From positions 2,666,001 to 2,730,000 of the forward strand of contig NZ_CP108383.1 of the NCBI RefSeq assembly GCF_035958815.1: DNA of 64,000 nucleotides, read 5' to 3'. This document shows positions 56,440-64,000 of this stretch, in pieces (position 1 is the first letter of the stretch; every line of letters starts with the position of its first letter). Below the pieces are notes generated by a model that was not told the DNA's origin, searched no databases, and saw nothing but the letters and a program-made list of their open reading frames with translations. Source of the stretch: Nocardia sp. NBC_01327 (GTDB lineage: Bacteria; Actinomycetota; Actinomycetes; Mycobacteriales; Mycobacteriaceae). The position numbers and the translations under genes are program-made.

Positions 56440-57240
56440 CTAACGGGGTGGTTCGGTCAGGGTGGTCAGGCCTGGGGTGATCAGGGTGAGGGTGGTGTCG
56501 ACCAGGGTGTCGAGGGGGACTTCGGGGTGGGTGAGCCACCAATTCGCCACGGCGACTACGGAAGATACGAGGATCGTGGACGCGATCTCGAGCTTGTGGG
56601 AGTCGTCCTTGCGCGTCGGCGGAGGACTCGCTGCAGCTGTCTCCGGCTTGCCTGCCGGAGATGACCGGGGTTCGCTGGCTGCGGTGAGCTGGGGTGTGCG
56701 GGCTGCAATGGGCCGAGATGTGCTGGCCTGGGCGCGTTGAAGGGTATTGGCCGCCGTGGGCTCGGGAGCGCTGGCTACGGGTGACCCGGGCGCGCTGGGT
56801 GGGGCTGGTTCGAGTGCCAGGAGGGTTCGTACGCCGTGTTCGGCCAGTTCGCGCAGGTGGGCGCTCACCTCGGCTACGTCCGGATCCGTTGCGGGGGTGA
56901 GGATCAGGCGGGAGGTCAGGGGGCGGTCGATCATGAACTCGAAATATGCGCGGAGTGCTGCGGACATGCGGTCGGGCGGGGCGGCATCGGTGCGGACGGC
57001 GACGGTGATGCGGGCTATCAGGGCCTCGGTCTCCGCGGTGAGCAGGTCTAGGACGAGCGCCTTTTTCGAGGCGAAGTGGTCGTAGAGGACTGGGCGGGTG
57101 ACGCCGGCGGAAACGGCAATGTCGCGCATGGAGATTGCGTCGTAGCCGTTCGCGGAGAACAGGGTTCGGGCGGCTTCGAGGATCAGGGCGCGGCGCTCGT
57201 GGCCTTTCAGGCGGCGGACTGGATCTTGGTTAACCGACAC
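56440..57240 (-). CDS. TetR-family regulator with a low-complexity insertion
   Basis: Residues 10-65 are a TetR DNA-binding domain (ALILEAARTLFSANGYDAIS, VTRPVLYDHFASKKALVLDLL). The C-terminal domain is interrupted by about 70 residues rich in Pro, Ala, Ser and Thr (about 145-215), which is unusual for TetR. Length 266. GTG 57240 starts within a 26-bp palindrome, so it probably represses its own transcription. It is followed by the MpaB-like gene. Confidence 0.9.
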   Translation of the reverse strand: MSVNQDPVRRLKGHERRALILEAARTLFSANGYDAISMRDIAVSAGVTRPVLYDHFASKKALVLDLLTAETEALIARITVAVRTDAAPPDRMSAALRAYFEFMIDRPLTSRLILTPATDPDVAEVSAHLRELAEHGVRTLLALEPAPPSAPGSPVASAPEPTAANTLQRAQASTSRPIAARTPQLTAASEPRSSPAGKPETAAASPPPTRKDDSHKLEIASTILVSSVVAVANWWLTHPEVPLDTLVDTTLTLITPGLTTLTEPPR

Positions 57241-57254
57241 ATGTGTAGGTTAAC
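57229..57254. promoter_or_regulatory. 26-bp TetR operator overlapping the TetR start codon
   Basis: GTTAACC-N-ACACATGTGT-N-GGTTAAC is a near-perfect palindrome; only the two bases at N do not pair. The start GTG (57238-57240, read on the minus strand) lies inside it, so a bound repressor would block the start region. Confidence 0.8.
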
Positions 57255-57301
57255 GCGCCCGATCTCGGTCCGAGGAGGAATCGGTGGCAGATGGCCACGG
57301 A

Positions 57302-58006
57302 TCAGTGCCAAGTGACGACGTTGTCGAGATCCTCACGGGTGGTGCGGAATCCGTTGACGACGTGGTGGGGGTCGGGGTAGCCGAAGGAGACGCCGGCGAT
57401 GACTTGGCGGTGCTCCGGGATGTTGAAGTACTCGTGGAGGAAGGGGGAGTAGGAGGCCAGGGCGGCTTGGGGGGCGGTGGCTACGCCGAGGCTTTGGGCG
57501 GCTAGGAGGAAGGAGGTGAGGTAGAGGCCGCAGTCGACGGCGCCGTAGACGCCCAGGTCGGCTTCGGTGGTGAGGATGGCTACGTGGGGGGCGTCGAAAA
57601 GTTCGAAGTTGCGGACCATTTGGCGCATGGAGCCCTCGTGGTCGCCTCGGGCTACGCCGACCGCGGTGTACAGGGCTGCGCCGCATTCGCGGCGGCGGTC
57701 GCGGAAGACGCCGTTGTAGGCGGCGGGGAAGGGGAGGTCGGATTGTGTTGCGGTGCCGTTGATGTGGTCGAGCAGGGCCTTGCGGAAGCGGTCGGTGGAA
57801 TCGGCTTCGGTGATGGCGAGCTGCCACGGTTGGGTGTTGCACCAGGAGGGGGTGCGCTGCGCCAGGGTGAGGATCTGTTCGATGGTGGCGCGGGGGACCG
57901 GGTCGGGGCTGAAGGCGCGGCAGGTATAGCGGTCCTCGAGAAGTGATTGCAGGGCGGTGTAGCGGTCGGTCTGGGCCGGGTCGGTGGTGGCGGCGCGGTT
58001 CGGCAT
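57302..58006 (-). CDS. Nitroreductase-family flavoprotein
   Basis: The 234-residue product has the nitroreductase core: LEDRYTCRAFSPDPV, TLAQRTPSWCNTQPWQLAI (FMN-binding), and VYGAVDCGLYLTSFLLAAQSLG with GVSFGYPDPHHVVN. It reduces nitro or quinone compounds with an NAD(P)H partner; the substrate is unknown. ATG 58006 has AAGGGG upstream. It is divergent from an HxlR regulator with twin palindromes between. Confidence 0.92.
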   Translation of the reverse strand: MPNRAATTDPAQTDRYTALQSLLEDRYTCRAFSPDPVPRATIEQILTLAQRTPSWCNTQPWQLAITEADSTDRFRKALLDHINGTATQSDLPFPAAYNGVFRDRRRECGAALYTAVGVARGDHEGSMRQMVRNFELFDAPHVAILTTEADLGVYGAVDCGLYLTSFLLAAQSLGVATAPQAALASYSPFLHEYFNIPEHRQVIAGVSFGYPDPHHVVNGFRTTREDLDNVVTWH

Positions 58007-58024
58007 GTCATCCCCTTCGGATCT

Positions 58025-58069
58025 GGTCTCGTTTTGAGACCGAAGCAACTTGGTCTCATATTAAGACCA
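58025..58069. promoter_or_regulatory. Two HxlR operator palindromes
   Basis: GGTCTC-N5-GAGACC (58025-58041) and TGGTCT-N7-AGACCA (58051-58069) share the GGTCT/AGACC half-site and lie in the 81-bp gap between nitroreductase and HxlR genes. Centres are about 27 bp apart, so a pair of dimers could cover both promoters. Confidence 0.75.
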
Positions 58070-58087
58070 GTTCGGTAGGATGGGAAG

Positions 58088-58546
58088 ATGCGATACGAGG
58101 AGTTGGCCGACGAACCCTGTTCGATCACGCGGTCGCTGGTCGTACTCGGCGACCGGTGGACTCTGCTGGTGTTGAAGGCGGCCTTCTCCGGCGTGCGGCG
58201 GTTCAACGGGTTCCAGTCCTACCTCGGCATCTCCCGCAGCCGGTTGCAGGATCGACTGGATCGCCTGGTCGAGCATGGGATTCTGGTCAAACGGCCGGCG
58301 GCGGTGGGCGCGTACGAGGAGTACCGGCTCACGCCCAAGGGGCATGACGTGTACCCGATCCTGATGGCCTTCAAGGACTGGGGCGACGACTATATGGCCC
58401 CGGACGGCCCGCCCGTGCACTACCGGCACCGCGAATGCAGCGGCGAGGCGCACGTGCAGCTCACCTGTGATCACTGCGCCGCCGCGATCACCGCCCGCGA
58501 GGTCGCGCCCGAGCCCGGGCCGGGAATGCTGGCGGGAACCGTATAG
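58088..58546 (+). CDS. HxlR-family winged-helix regulator
   Basis: The 152-residue product has the HxlR start CSITRSLVVLGDRWTLLVLK and the winged helix YLGISRSRLQDRLDRLVEHG, YEEYRLTPKG. A cysteine near the N-terminus (C11) matches the redox-sensing position of HypR/YodB-type members. The C-terminal part has HRECSG and CDHC, a possible metal or thiol site. It probably represses the divergent nitroreductase gene until an electrophile or quinone is present. Confidence 0.92.
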   Translation: MRYEELADEPCSITRSLVVLGDRWTLLVLKAAFSGVRRFNGFQSYLGISRSRLQDRLDRLVEHGILVKRPAAVGAYEEYRLTPKGHDVYPILMAFKDWGDDYMAPDGPPVHYRHRECSGEAHVQLTCDHCAAAITAREVAPEPGPGMLAGTV

Positions 58547-58554
58547 TCGCTGCG

Positions 58555-59061
58555 GTGTCCAGCGTGTTTGTGCGTCCGGCCGAGGCGGCGGACGAGAAGT
58601 TTCTGTGGTCGATGCTCTTCGAAGCCTCGTACTCCCAGGAGCAGGGGAGGGTGTCCCCTGATGAGCTGCGGGCGGTGCCCTCACTCGCGCATTACGTCGA
58701 AGGTTGGGGCGCCGCAGGCGATCTCGGCACCATTGGCGAGGTCGACGGGGTGCCGCGAGGAGCCGCATGGCTGCGACTTTTCACCGGTGACAATGCCGCA
58801 TACGGATATGTGGACGACGGCACGCCGGAACTGGCCATCGGTGTCGCGCCCGGAATGCGTGGCACCGGATTGGGCACGGCCCTCATGACCGCACTGCTCG
58901 ATGCGGCGCGACCGCTGCACGATGCGGTGAGTCTGAGTGTGCGAGAAGAGAATCCGGCGCTGCGGCTCTACGAGCGATTGGGATTCGTCGCCGTGCCGAG
59001 TTCCGCGCATACGAACCCGGCGGGCAGCACCAGCGTGACGATGGTGCTGCGCTTCCGCTGA
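58555..59061 (+). CDS. GNAT-family N-acetyltransferase
   Basis: The 168-residue product has the GNAT fold: VFVRPAEAADEKFLWSMLFE at the start, ELAIGVAPGMRGTGLGTALMTALL for acetyl-CoA (R-G-x-G-x-G), and ENPALRLYERLGFVAVP. Start GTG 58555, eight bases after the HxlR stop, so it may be in the HxlR transcript. Substrate unknown. Its stop abuts the convergent gene ending at 59062. Confidence 0.9.
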   Translation: MSSVFVRPAEAADEKFLWSMLFEASYSQEQGRVSPDELRAVPSLAHYVEGWGAAGDLGTIGEVDGVPRGAAWLRLFTGDNAAYGYVDDGTPELAIGVAPGMRGTGLGTALMTALLDAARPLHDAVSLSVREENPALRLYERLGFVAVPSSAHTNPAGSTSVTMVLRFR

Positions 59062-60132
59062 TTACCCGCCTAGTTTGAACGCCAAGCGCCCCGGTGCGAC
59101 ATAGTCGTCCGGGTCGAGCAGCATGCGCAGCTCCGGCCCGTCCGGAATGCGCGCCAACTCGGCTTCCAGCGGCGCGCGGAAGGCCGCGCCACGTGCGGTG
59201 ATCAGCGGGAACCAATTGTCATGATGGTTGGGCACGAACACCTTCGGGCGCAGCGCCTCGATATAACTCCGCGGGTCGCGCAGCCCGTTGGTGAATTGGT
59301 TGTAGCCCTGCACCGCGCCGACGTGCACATCGGACGCGGGCAGTGTGCGCAGCACCTCCAGTACCCCGGGAGCTTTGTCCAGCAGCGGCCCGGACGAGTC
59401 ATGCCATGTGAGAGTGAAGTTTTCGGTGCGGAACTGGTAGAGCAGCACCCCACCCTCCGGATCGCCGAGCCGTCGCACCAGCTGTGCGGTATCGGCGAGA
59501 GTTGTTGGGTACCGGAGCATATCGCCGAGACCGGGGGTGGGTATCACGCGTGCACAGGCGTCGGGGCCTTCGTGCCTCGCGGTGCGGGCCGAATGAATGT
59601 GACGCACCGCGGTCACGGAAAGGCCCTCGGCGAGTTCGAAATCGTAGCGATCACCCGGCCTCGACGATGCGGAACCCAGTTCCTCGCAGTCGAATTCAGG
59701 TGAGTTGATCTGAGTGCGTGCCGTCGCGCAGTGTTCGGCCGTGCCGTACAACACCGCGCCACTGGCCTGCGCGATCGCCCCGGCATCCGCCGCATGGTCG
59801 AAATGCCCGTGGCCGATGAAGAGTGCGGCCGGACGCAGCGCCGCGACCTCCGCGGGCGTGGTCGGCACATAGCCGGAGGTCGCGCCGCGCGGCACCCACG
59901 CATCCAGCAGGAAGACCGTGCCGCCCAGGGCCACCGCGAAACTCGCGCAGCCGAACCAGGTGAGGATCGCCTGGTCCGCGCGCACCGCCCCGGTCTCGGA
60001 ATCCACCGCGTCGGCGCCGAAGAAGCGCTGCCGCGCGGCAATGGTCTCGGCCAGCGTGGGCCGGGGCAGGTCGGGGGCGGCAAACCGTTCGGCGAGCCCG
60101 CTCAGGCCCCGGGTAATGGGATTGTTCGCCAC
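59062..60132 (-). CDS. MBL-fold metallo-hydrolase
   Basis: The 356-residue product has the metal motif GHGHFDHAAD (H108, H110, D112, H113), later metal-ligand candidates in VRHIHSART and VPNHHDNWF, and a typical first strand set (ILTWFGCASFAVALGG). Start GTG 60132. The substrate cannot be inferred; the wider family covers lactonases, phosphodiesterases and phosphonate enzymes. Confidence 0.9.
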   Translation of the reverse strand: MANNPITRGLSGLAERFAAPDLPRPTLAETIAARQRFFGADAVDSETGAVRADQAILTWFGCASFAVALGGTVFLLDAWVPRGATSGYVPTTPAEVAALRPAALFIGHGHFDHAADAGAIAQASGAVLYGTAEHCATARTQINSPEFDCEELGSASSRPGDRYDFELAEGLSVTAVRHIHSARTARHEGPDACARVIPTPGLGDMLRYPTTLADTAQLVRRLGDPEGGVLLYQFRTENFTLTWHDSSGPLLDKAPGVLEVLRTLPASDVHVGAVQGYNQFTNGLRDPRSYIEALRPKVFVPNHHDNWFPLITARGAAFRAPLEAELARIPDGPELRMLLDPDDYVAPGRLAFKLGG

Positions 60133-60206
60133 CCGTATTCCTCACTTCGCACAGGGGCGGAATGCCCGCCGACCCGCATTCTTCCCGTCTCGGACAGCTC
60201 TGTCAC

Positions 60207-61295
60207 CTAGCCCGACCGCACCGCACGCGTGCTGATCCCCGTGACCAGGCGTTCGAGTGGCCCACGGCCGAAGGTCGAGACCCAGATCGTCGCCGCCGCG
60301 ACCGTGAATACCAGGAAGACCACCAGCAGCACATTGCCCTCGGACTCCGGTACGGAATCGCCGAGGATCCAGATGGCGACGATATGCGCCGCATACGCGG
60401 TGAGCGGGACGGAACCCACCGCCGCGATCGGAAACAGCAATGGCCGCAAGCGATCCACGGTGAAGAGCAGCGTTCCGAGTAGCACTAGACCGAATCCGAG
60501 TGATCCGGCGATTTCGAAGGTCGATCCCGAATGCGGTTCGGCCGTAAGGAGTTGCGCCCACTCCGAGGCTTCGGCATCAGCCTTGCCGCTCGCCAGCCAA
60601 GCCCCGCCGTAGCCGAGCAGCATGAGCCCGACACCGGTGGCGAGCATGCGAACGCGCACTGTCGTGGAGCCGAGATCACTGCGGCCCAGCGCGAGCCCGA
60701 CGAGGGCGAAGGTCATCCACACCACGCCGGGGTAGTCGCCGAGCACGGCGAGATCGGTTATCTGTGCGCCGGAACAGGTTTCGGCAGAACTGTCGCAGCC
60801 GCCCGGAATCACCTGCGCCAGCCACACGGTCAGCGCGGGCGCGACAACCGCCCATCCCGCGGCCAGGAGCAGCAGCCTGCGCGGCGTCCACGTCAGGAAC
60901 GGCAGGCAGCAGGCGAACAGCAGCGCATAGGTCTGCAGAATCACCGAGATATCGGTGCCGAGTGCGGTCAGCAGTCCGCCGATCGCGAACAATAGCAAGG
61001 CGCGCACCAGGATTCGCAGCCGCACCGCCACCAGCTGCTGCCCGCTCGGTGGTCGTTCCCGCCCACTCATCAAGGCGATGGATATGCCCGCGAGCGTGGC
61101 GAACAGTATCGAGGAGCGGCCGTTCGCAATCGACAGCCAGCTGCCCGGATCACCCCACGCCAGATCGCGGGTGACGCCGATATGGGCCACGATCATGCCG
61201 AGCACCGCCAGCCCGCGCGCGACATCGAGAGCCACCAGTCTCGCTGCCGCCGGCGCAGACGACTCCCTGGGTGACATGGTGAGCGTTGAGGTCAT
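60207..61295 (-). CDS. Multi-pass membrane protein of the DUF418/HGSNAT-like acyltransferase type
   Basis: The 362-residue product has about ten hydrophobic segments. The first contains RLVALDVARGLAVLGMIVAHIG, the pattern of DUF418 and heparan-alpha-glucosaminide N-acetyltransferase-like proteins; the start of the last ones reads AVGSVPLTAYAAHIVAIWIL. These proteins move acyl groups across membranes or act in envelope assembly. Start ATG 61295 is the most likely of several. Confidence 0.75.
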   Translation of the reverse strand: MTSTLTMSPRESSAPAAARLVALDVARGLAVLGMIVAHIGVTRDLAWGDPGSWLSIANGRSSILFATLAGISIALMSGRERPPSGQQLVAVRLRILVRALLLFAIGGLLTALGTDISVILQTYALLFACCLPFLTWTPRRLLLLAAGWAVVAPALTVWLAQVIPGGCDSSAETCSGAQITDLAVLGDYPGVVWMTFALVGLALGRSDLGSTTVRVRMLATGVGLMLLGYGGAWLASGKADAEASEWAQLLTAEPHSGSTFEIAGSLGFGLVLLGTLLFTVDRLRPLLFPIAAVGSVPLTAYAAHIVAIWILGDSVPESEGNVLLVVFLVFTVAAATIWVSTFGRGPLERLVTGISTRAVRSG

Positions 61296-61556
61296 CCCCG
61301 CATGGTGCCCACCCGACCATGAGGAGATCGTGAGGCGCCCGGGAGGCAACGGTTCAGTGTGCGCTGGAGCACGATTCGGGTGCGCAATCGGTTGCCGAGA
61401 CCTTGCCGTTGCAATGGGCAACCGGTCGGTGAATGTCGGAACGCGAACGTGACTAACTGGTAGGTGAATGTTCAGCCCTTTGTTAATCGCGTGGCGTTGC
61501 ATCGATATCAGTGGTAGCTGAACGGAGGCTATCGAGAGGGCAATTGGGGGCCCACC

Positions 61557-63593
61557 ATGTACACGGACGTGCATGCGGCCACGCAGGAATGCGGCGACCA
61601 CAAATACACGATGCGGATCAGCAGGCTTGCCATAGACAAGCTCGGAATCCGGCTCTACGACAGGGTTTCGGCGGTGCTCGCCGAGCTCATCGCCAACTCC
61701 TACGATGCCGATGCCACCGAGGTGGAGGTGTCACTACCGTGGGGCGTCACGCTGGCCGGCACCGTCCGGGCCGCGGACGAACCCGCCTACGAGATCGTGG
61801 TGTCCGACAACGGACATGGCATGACCACCGACGAGATCAATGCGCACTATCTGATGGTCGGCTCGGATCGGCGCATTCGCACCGGGTCCGATCTGTCGCG
61901 GGAGCGGCGGCGGCCGGTCATGGGGCGCAAGGGAATCGGAAAGCTCGCGGCCTTCGGCATCTGCAGCACCATCGAGGTCATCACCGCGGGCAGTCATCCG
62001 GACGACTACACGCCGCTGGGCTGGCCGGTATCGCACCTGGTGATGGATCTCGGAGAGATGCTCTCGGACACCGAACGCGACTACTACCCGCAGCCGGGCC
62101 CGCTGGACGGCTCCTTCATGAGCAAGCGCGGCACCACCGTCATCCTGCGAAACTTCTTCCGCAAGAGGGTGAATAGCGGTACCGAGCTGAGCCGGCAATT
62201 GGCCTCGCGCTTCGGTATCGAGCGCTCGGATTGGCGGGTGCAGGTCCGCAATTGCATTGGGCAGGAGAGCTTCACGCTCAGTGACCTGCCGATCGATGTC
62301 ATGGAGGACACCCGCATCGATCTGAGCCGGGTGCCGGTGCGCTTCGGGCACAAGTTCTTACCGGTCAGCGGTTGGATCGCGTACTCGAAACAGCCCTACC
62401 GCGATGAGGCGATGGCGGGTGTGCGCATCTACGCACGCGGCAAGATCGTCGCCCAGACAAGGGATTTCGGCATTCCCGCCGGGTTCACCGGTGAGTTCAA
62501 GCTGCGCTCCTATCTGGTCGGCGCCGTCCATGTGGACTGGCTCGACGATGAGGAGGACCTCGTCCGCTCCGATCGCCAGGACATTATGTGGAACTCCCCG
62601 CGCGGTGAGGCGCTCGCGCAGTGGGGGCAGGCCCTGATCAAGGAGATCGGCCGGGTCGGTGAGAAATCCATTCGCCGCCGGGTGTGGGAGGAGTTCGTCG
62701 AACGCTCCCGTATTCGCGAGACGCTGGAGGCGATCGCACCGGGGGACAGGCAGTTTCGCGATTCGGTGATCGAAGCCGCGCGAATCCTGGTGACGCACAA
62801 GGATCGTGCCTCGCTCGATGATCCGGCGCATATCGAGAATATGGTGCGCCTGGCATTGTCTCTGGGCCCGCAGCGCAGTCTGCTGGAAACGCTCCGGGAG
62901 ATCGCGGAGGACGCCGAACCGGAGATGGATGTTGTTGTGGCACTGTTCGAACGGGCTCGGGTCGCCGAGGTCTACTCGCTCGGCCAGATCGCGAGTGAAC
63001 GCGTCGCCGTGGTGGAGCGGCTGGGCGCCCTCATCGACGACCGCCGCTCCCTGGAACGCCCCTTCCAGGAACTGATCGAACGGGCGCCCTGGCTGCTCGC
63101 GCCGGAGTGGACCCCGCTGGGCATGAACGAATCGCTCAAACGCGTCCGCGCCAGTTTCGAACGCTGGTACGCACAGAAATTCGGGACCACACTGCTCACC
63201 TCCGCCATCGGCAGTGAGCGTCGCGAACCGGACTTCGTGCTGCTGCACGATTCGGGCGAACTGTGGATCGTGGAGATCAAGCGCATGGACTATCACCTCA
63301 CCGACGAGGAGTACAACCGTGCCGTCAACTACCTCTACGAACTGGATCGCTTCCTCGATGAGAACCCGCGCATCGGCGCTCAATTCCCGCGCCGCAGACT
63401 GACTTTCATCGTGGACCACATCGACCGGCTCGGCCCCGCCGCGCTCTCGTCGCTGATGAGCGACCAGCGAGTGGACCGCCGCACCTGGCGTGAACTCCTG
63501 GACGCCACGCTCCGCGCCCACCGCGACTTCCTCGACCGCGTCTACTCCATGCGCGGATCCGACGAGGAAAACGGCGCCGCCCGCGCCGGATAG
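61557..63593 (+). CDS. GHKL ATPase fused to a Shedu-like PD-(D/E)XK nuclease
   Basis: The 678-residue product begins with a GHKL ATPase: N-box ELIANSYDADA (N47), G1 SDNGHGM (84-89), and lid VMGRKGIGKLA (G123, G126, G128). The transducer-like middle part runs to about residue 370, then a helical linker to about 490. The end is a Shedu-like nuclease: PFQELIERAPWLLAPEWTPLG (502-522), RREPDFVLL (D559), WIVEIKRMD (E573, K575), and RRLTFIVDHIDRL. Both active sites look intact. ATG 61557 starts the frame; no partner gene lies next to it. I propose ATP-switched DNA cleavage as a single-gene defence; this is inferred. Confidence 0.85.
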   Translation: MYTDVHAATQECGDHKYTMRISRLAIDKLGIRLYDRVSAVLAELIANSYDADATEVEVSLPWGVTLAGTVRAADEPAYEIVVSDNGHGMTTDEINAHYLMVGSDRRIRTGSDLSRERRRPVMGRKGIGKLAAFGICSTIEVITAGSHPDDYTPLGWPVSHLVMDLGEMLSDTERDYYPQPGPLDGSFMSKRGTTVILRNFFRKRVNSGTELSRQLASRFGIERSDWRVQVRNCIGQESFTLSDLPIDVMEDTRIDLSRVPVRFGHKFLPVSGWIAYSKQPYRDEAMAGVRIYARGKIVAQTRDFGIPAGFTGEFKLRSYLVGAVHVDWLDDEEDLVRSDRQDIMWNSPRGEALAQWGQALIKEIGRVGEKSIRRRVWEEFVERSRIRETLEAIAPGDRQFRDSVIEAARILVTHKDRASLDDPAHIENMVRLALSLGPQRSLLETLREIAEDAEPEMDVVVALFERARVAEVYSLGQIASERVAVVERLGALIDDRRSLERPFQELIERAPWLLAPEWTPLGMNESLKRVRASFERWYAQKFGTTLLTSAIGSERREPDFVLLHDSGELWIVEIKRMDYHLTDEEYNRAVNYLYELDRFLDENPRIGAQFPRRRLTFIVDHIDRLGPAALSSLMSDQRVDRRTWRELLDATLRAHRDFLDRVYSMRGSDEENGAARAG

Positions 63594-63879
63594 CCCTGTC
63601 CCGCATCGCACAGCCCCTGTCTCGCACCGCACGTCGCTTGTCTGCGCTTCACAGCGTGTGCAGGCGCTGTGTGATTCCGACGTAGGTTGTGCGGTCCAGT
63701 GACGCGGACTGTGCGGTACCGGGCGCCGGCGCGGACTGTGCGGCGCGGATGCGGGCTGTGTGATGTGCTGGTGCGCGGGTGGGTGCACGCGGCAATGGTT
63801 GCCGTGACACCATGGACCGCGGCGCGCGTGGGGACGTCGCCCAGGTTGTCCCGGCGGTCGACGAGGTTTGGGGATATTG

Positions 63880-64000
63880 GTGCACGGCACTGTGAAATGG
63901 TTCGACAGCGAGAAGGGCTTCGGCTTCATCAGCCCCGACGACGGTGGTCCCGATGTGTTCGTGGAGTACACCGCCGTCGAAGGCGCCGGCTTCCGGTCGC
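63880..64000 (+). CDS. Cold-shock protein, cut by the window edge
   Basis: The first 40 residues read as a cold-shock domain: [20 protein letters not shown] with RNP1 (KGFGFI), and [11 protein letters not shown] at RNP2, where the usual His is Glu. It binds single-stranded nucleic acid as an RNA chaperone. GTG 63880 is the chosen start, with TTG 63877 possible. The gene continues past base 64000. Confidence 0.92.
   Translation, partial: MHGTVKWFDSEKGFGFISPDDGGPDVFVEYTAVEGAGFRS

Overview
This 64 kb window is from a high-GC actinobacterium, most probably a Nocardia or close relative (Nocardiaceae). The ancestral backbone follows the Mycobacterium tuberculosis Rv3014c-Rv3001c neighbourhood: ligA, an ACT-domain gene, gatC-gatA, pfkA, gatB, an lppZ-like lipoprotein, a DoxX protein, a PH-domain (cfp6-like) protein and ilvB-ilvN-ilvC. 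The lineage also shows in a 13E12-type HNH gene, two Scr1-type HTH plus DUF397 pairs, lipobox proteins, many GTG starts and GTGA/ATGA gene overlaps.

Layout. 0-4.5 kb: a transposase truncated by the left edge, a 13E12/HNH gene, an SRPBCC protein, a divergent LysR/SDR pair and a PPOX-type flavoprotein. 4.7-11.3 kb: ligA, a GNAT acetyltransferase, two abutting secreted proteins, the ACT protein and gatCA. 11.4-27.1 kb: a signalling and cell-envelope block with a membrane alpha/beta hydrolase coupled to a secreted phospholipase-A2-like protein, two DesK/NarL-type two-component pairs, two PknB-like kinases, the first Scr1/DUF397 pair, pfkA and two tandem beta-lactamase-like lipoproteins. 27.3-32.5 kb: an ABC transporter and gatB. 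32.5-40.1 kb: epoxide hydrolase with a divergent WYL regulator, the lppZ-like and DoxX genes, ilvD and the PH-domain gene. 40.2-44 kb: ilvBNC behind a complete attenuator (15-codon leader peptide rich in Ile/Leu/Val plus a terminator with a T run).

44-64 kb is accessory. The most interesting part is 46.2-53.2 kb: an overlapping operon of a GHKL ATPase and a Z1-domain SF2-like ATPase, then an HNH endonuclease, facing a two-gene operon of a Shedu (DUF4263) nuclease and an unknown 162-residue protein. A second Scr1/DUF397 pair and an AbiEi/DUF559-type protein lie next to it. At 61.6-63.6 kb a 678-residue protein joins a complete GHKL ATPase to a C-terminal Shedu-like PD-(D/E)XK nuclease. I read these as candidate anti-phage systems; the families are recognisable, but the defence role is inferred. 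Between them lie small regulated units (TetR with an MpaB-like oxygenase, HxlR facing a nitroreductase), several with clear palindromic operators. A cold-shock protein runs off the right edge.

No rRNA, tRNA or CRISPR array was found. All homology statements come from reading the sequence by eye; no database search was run.
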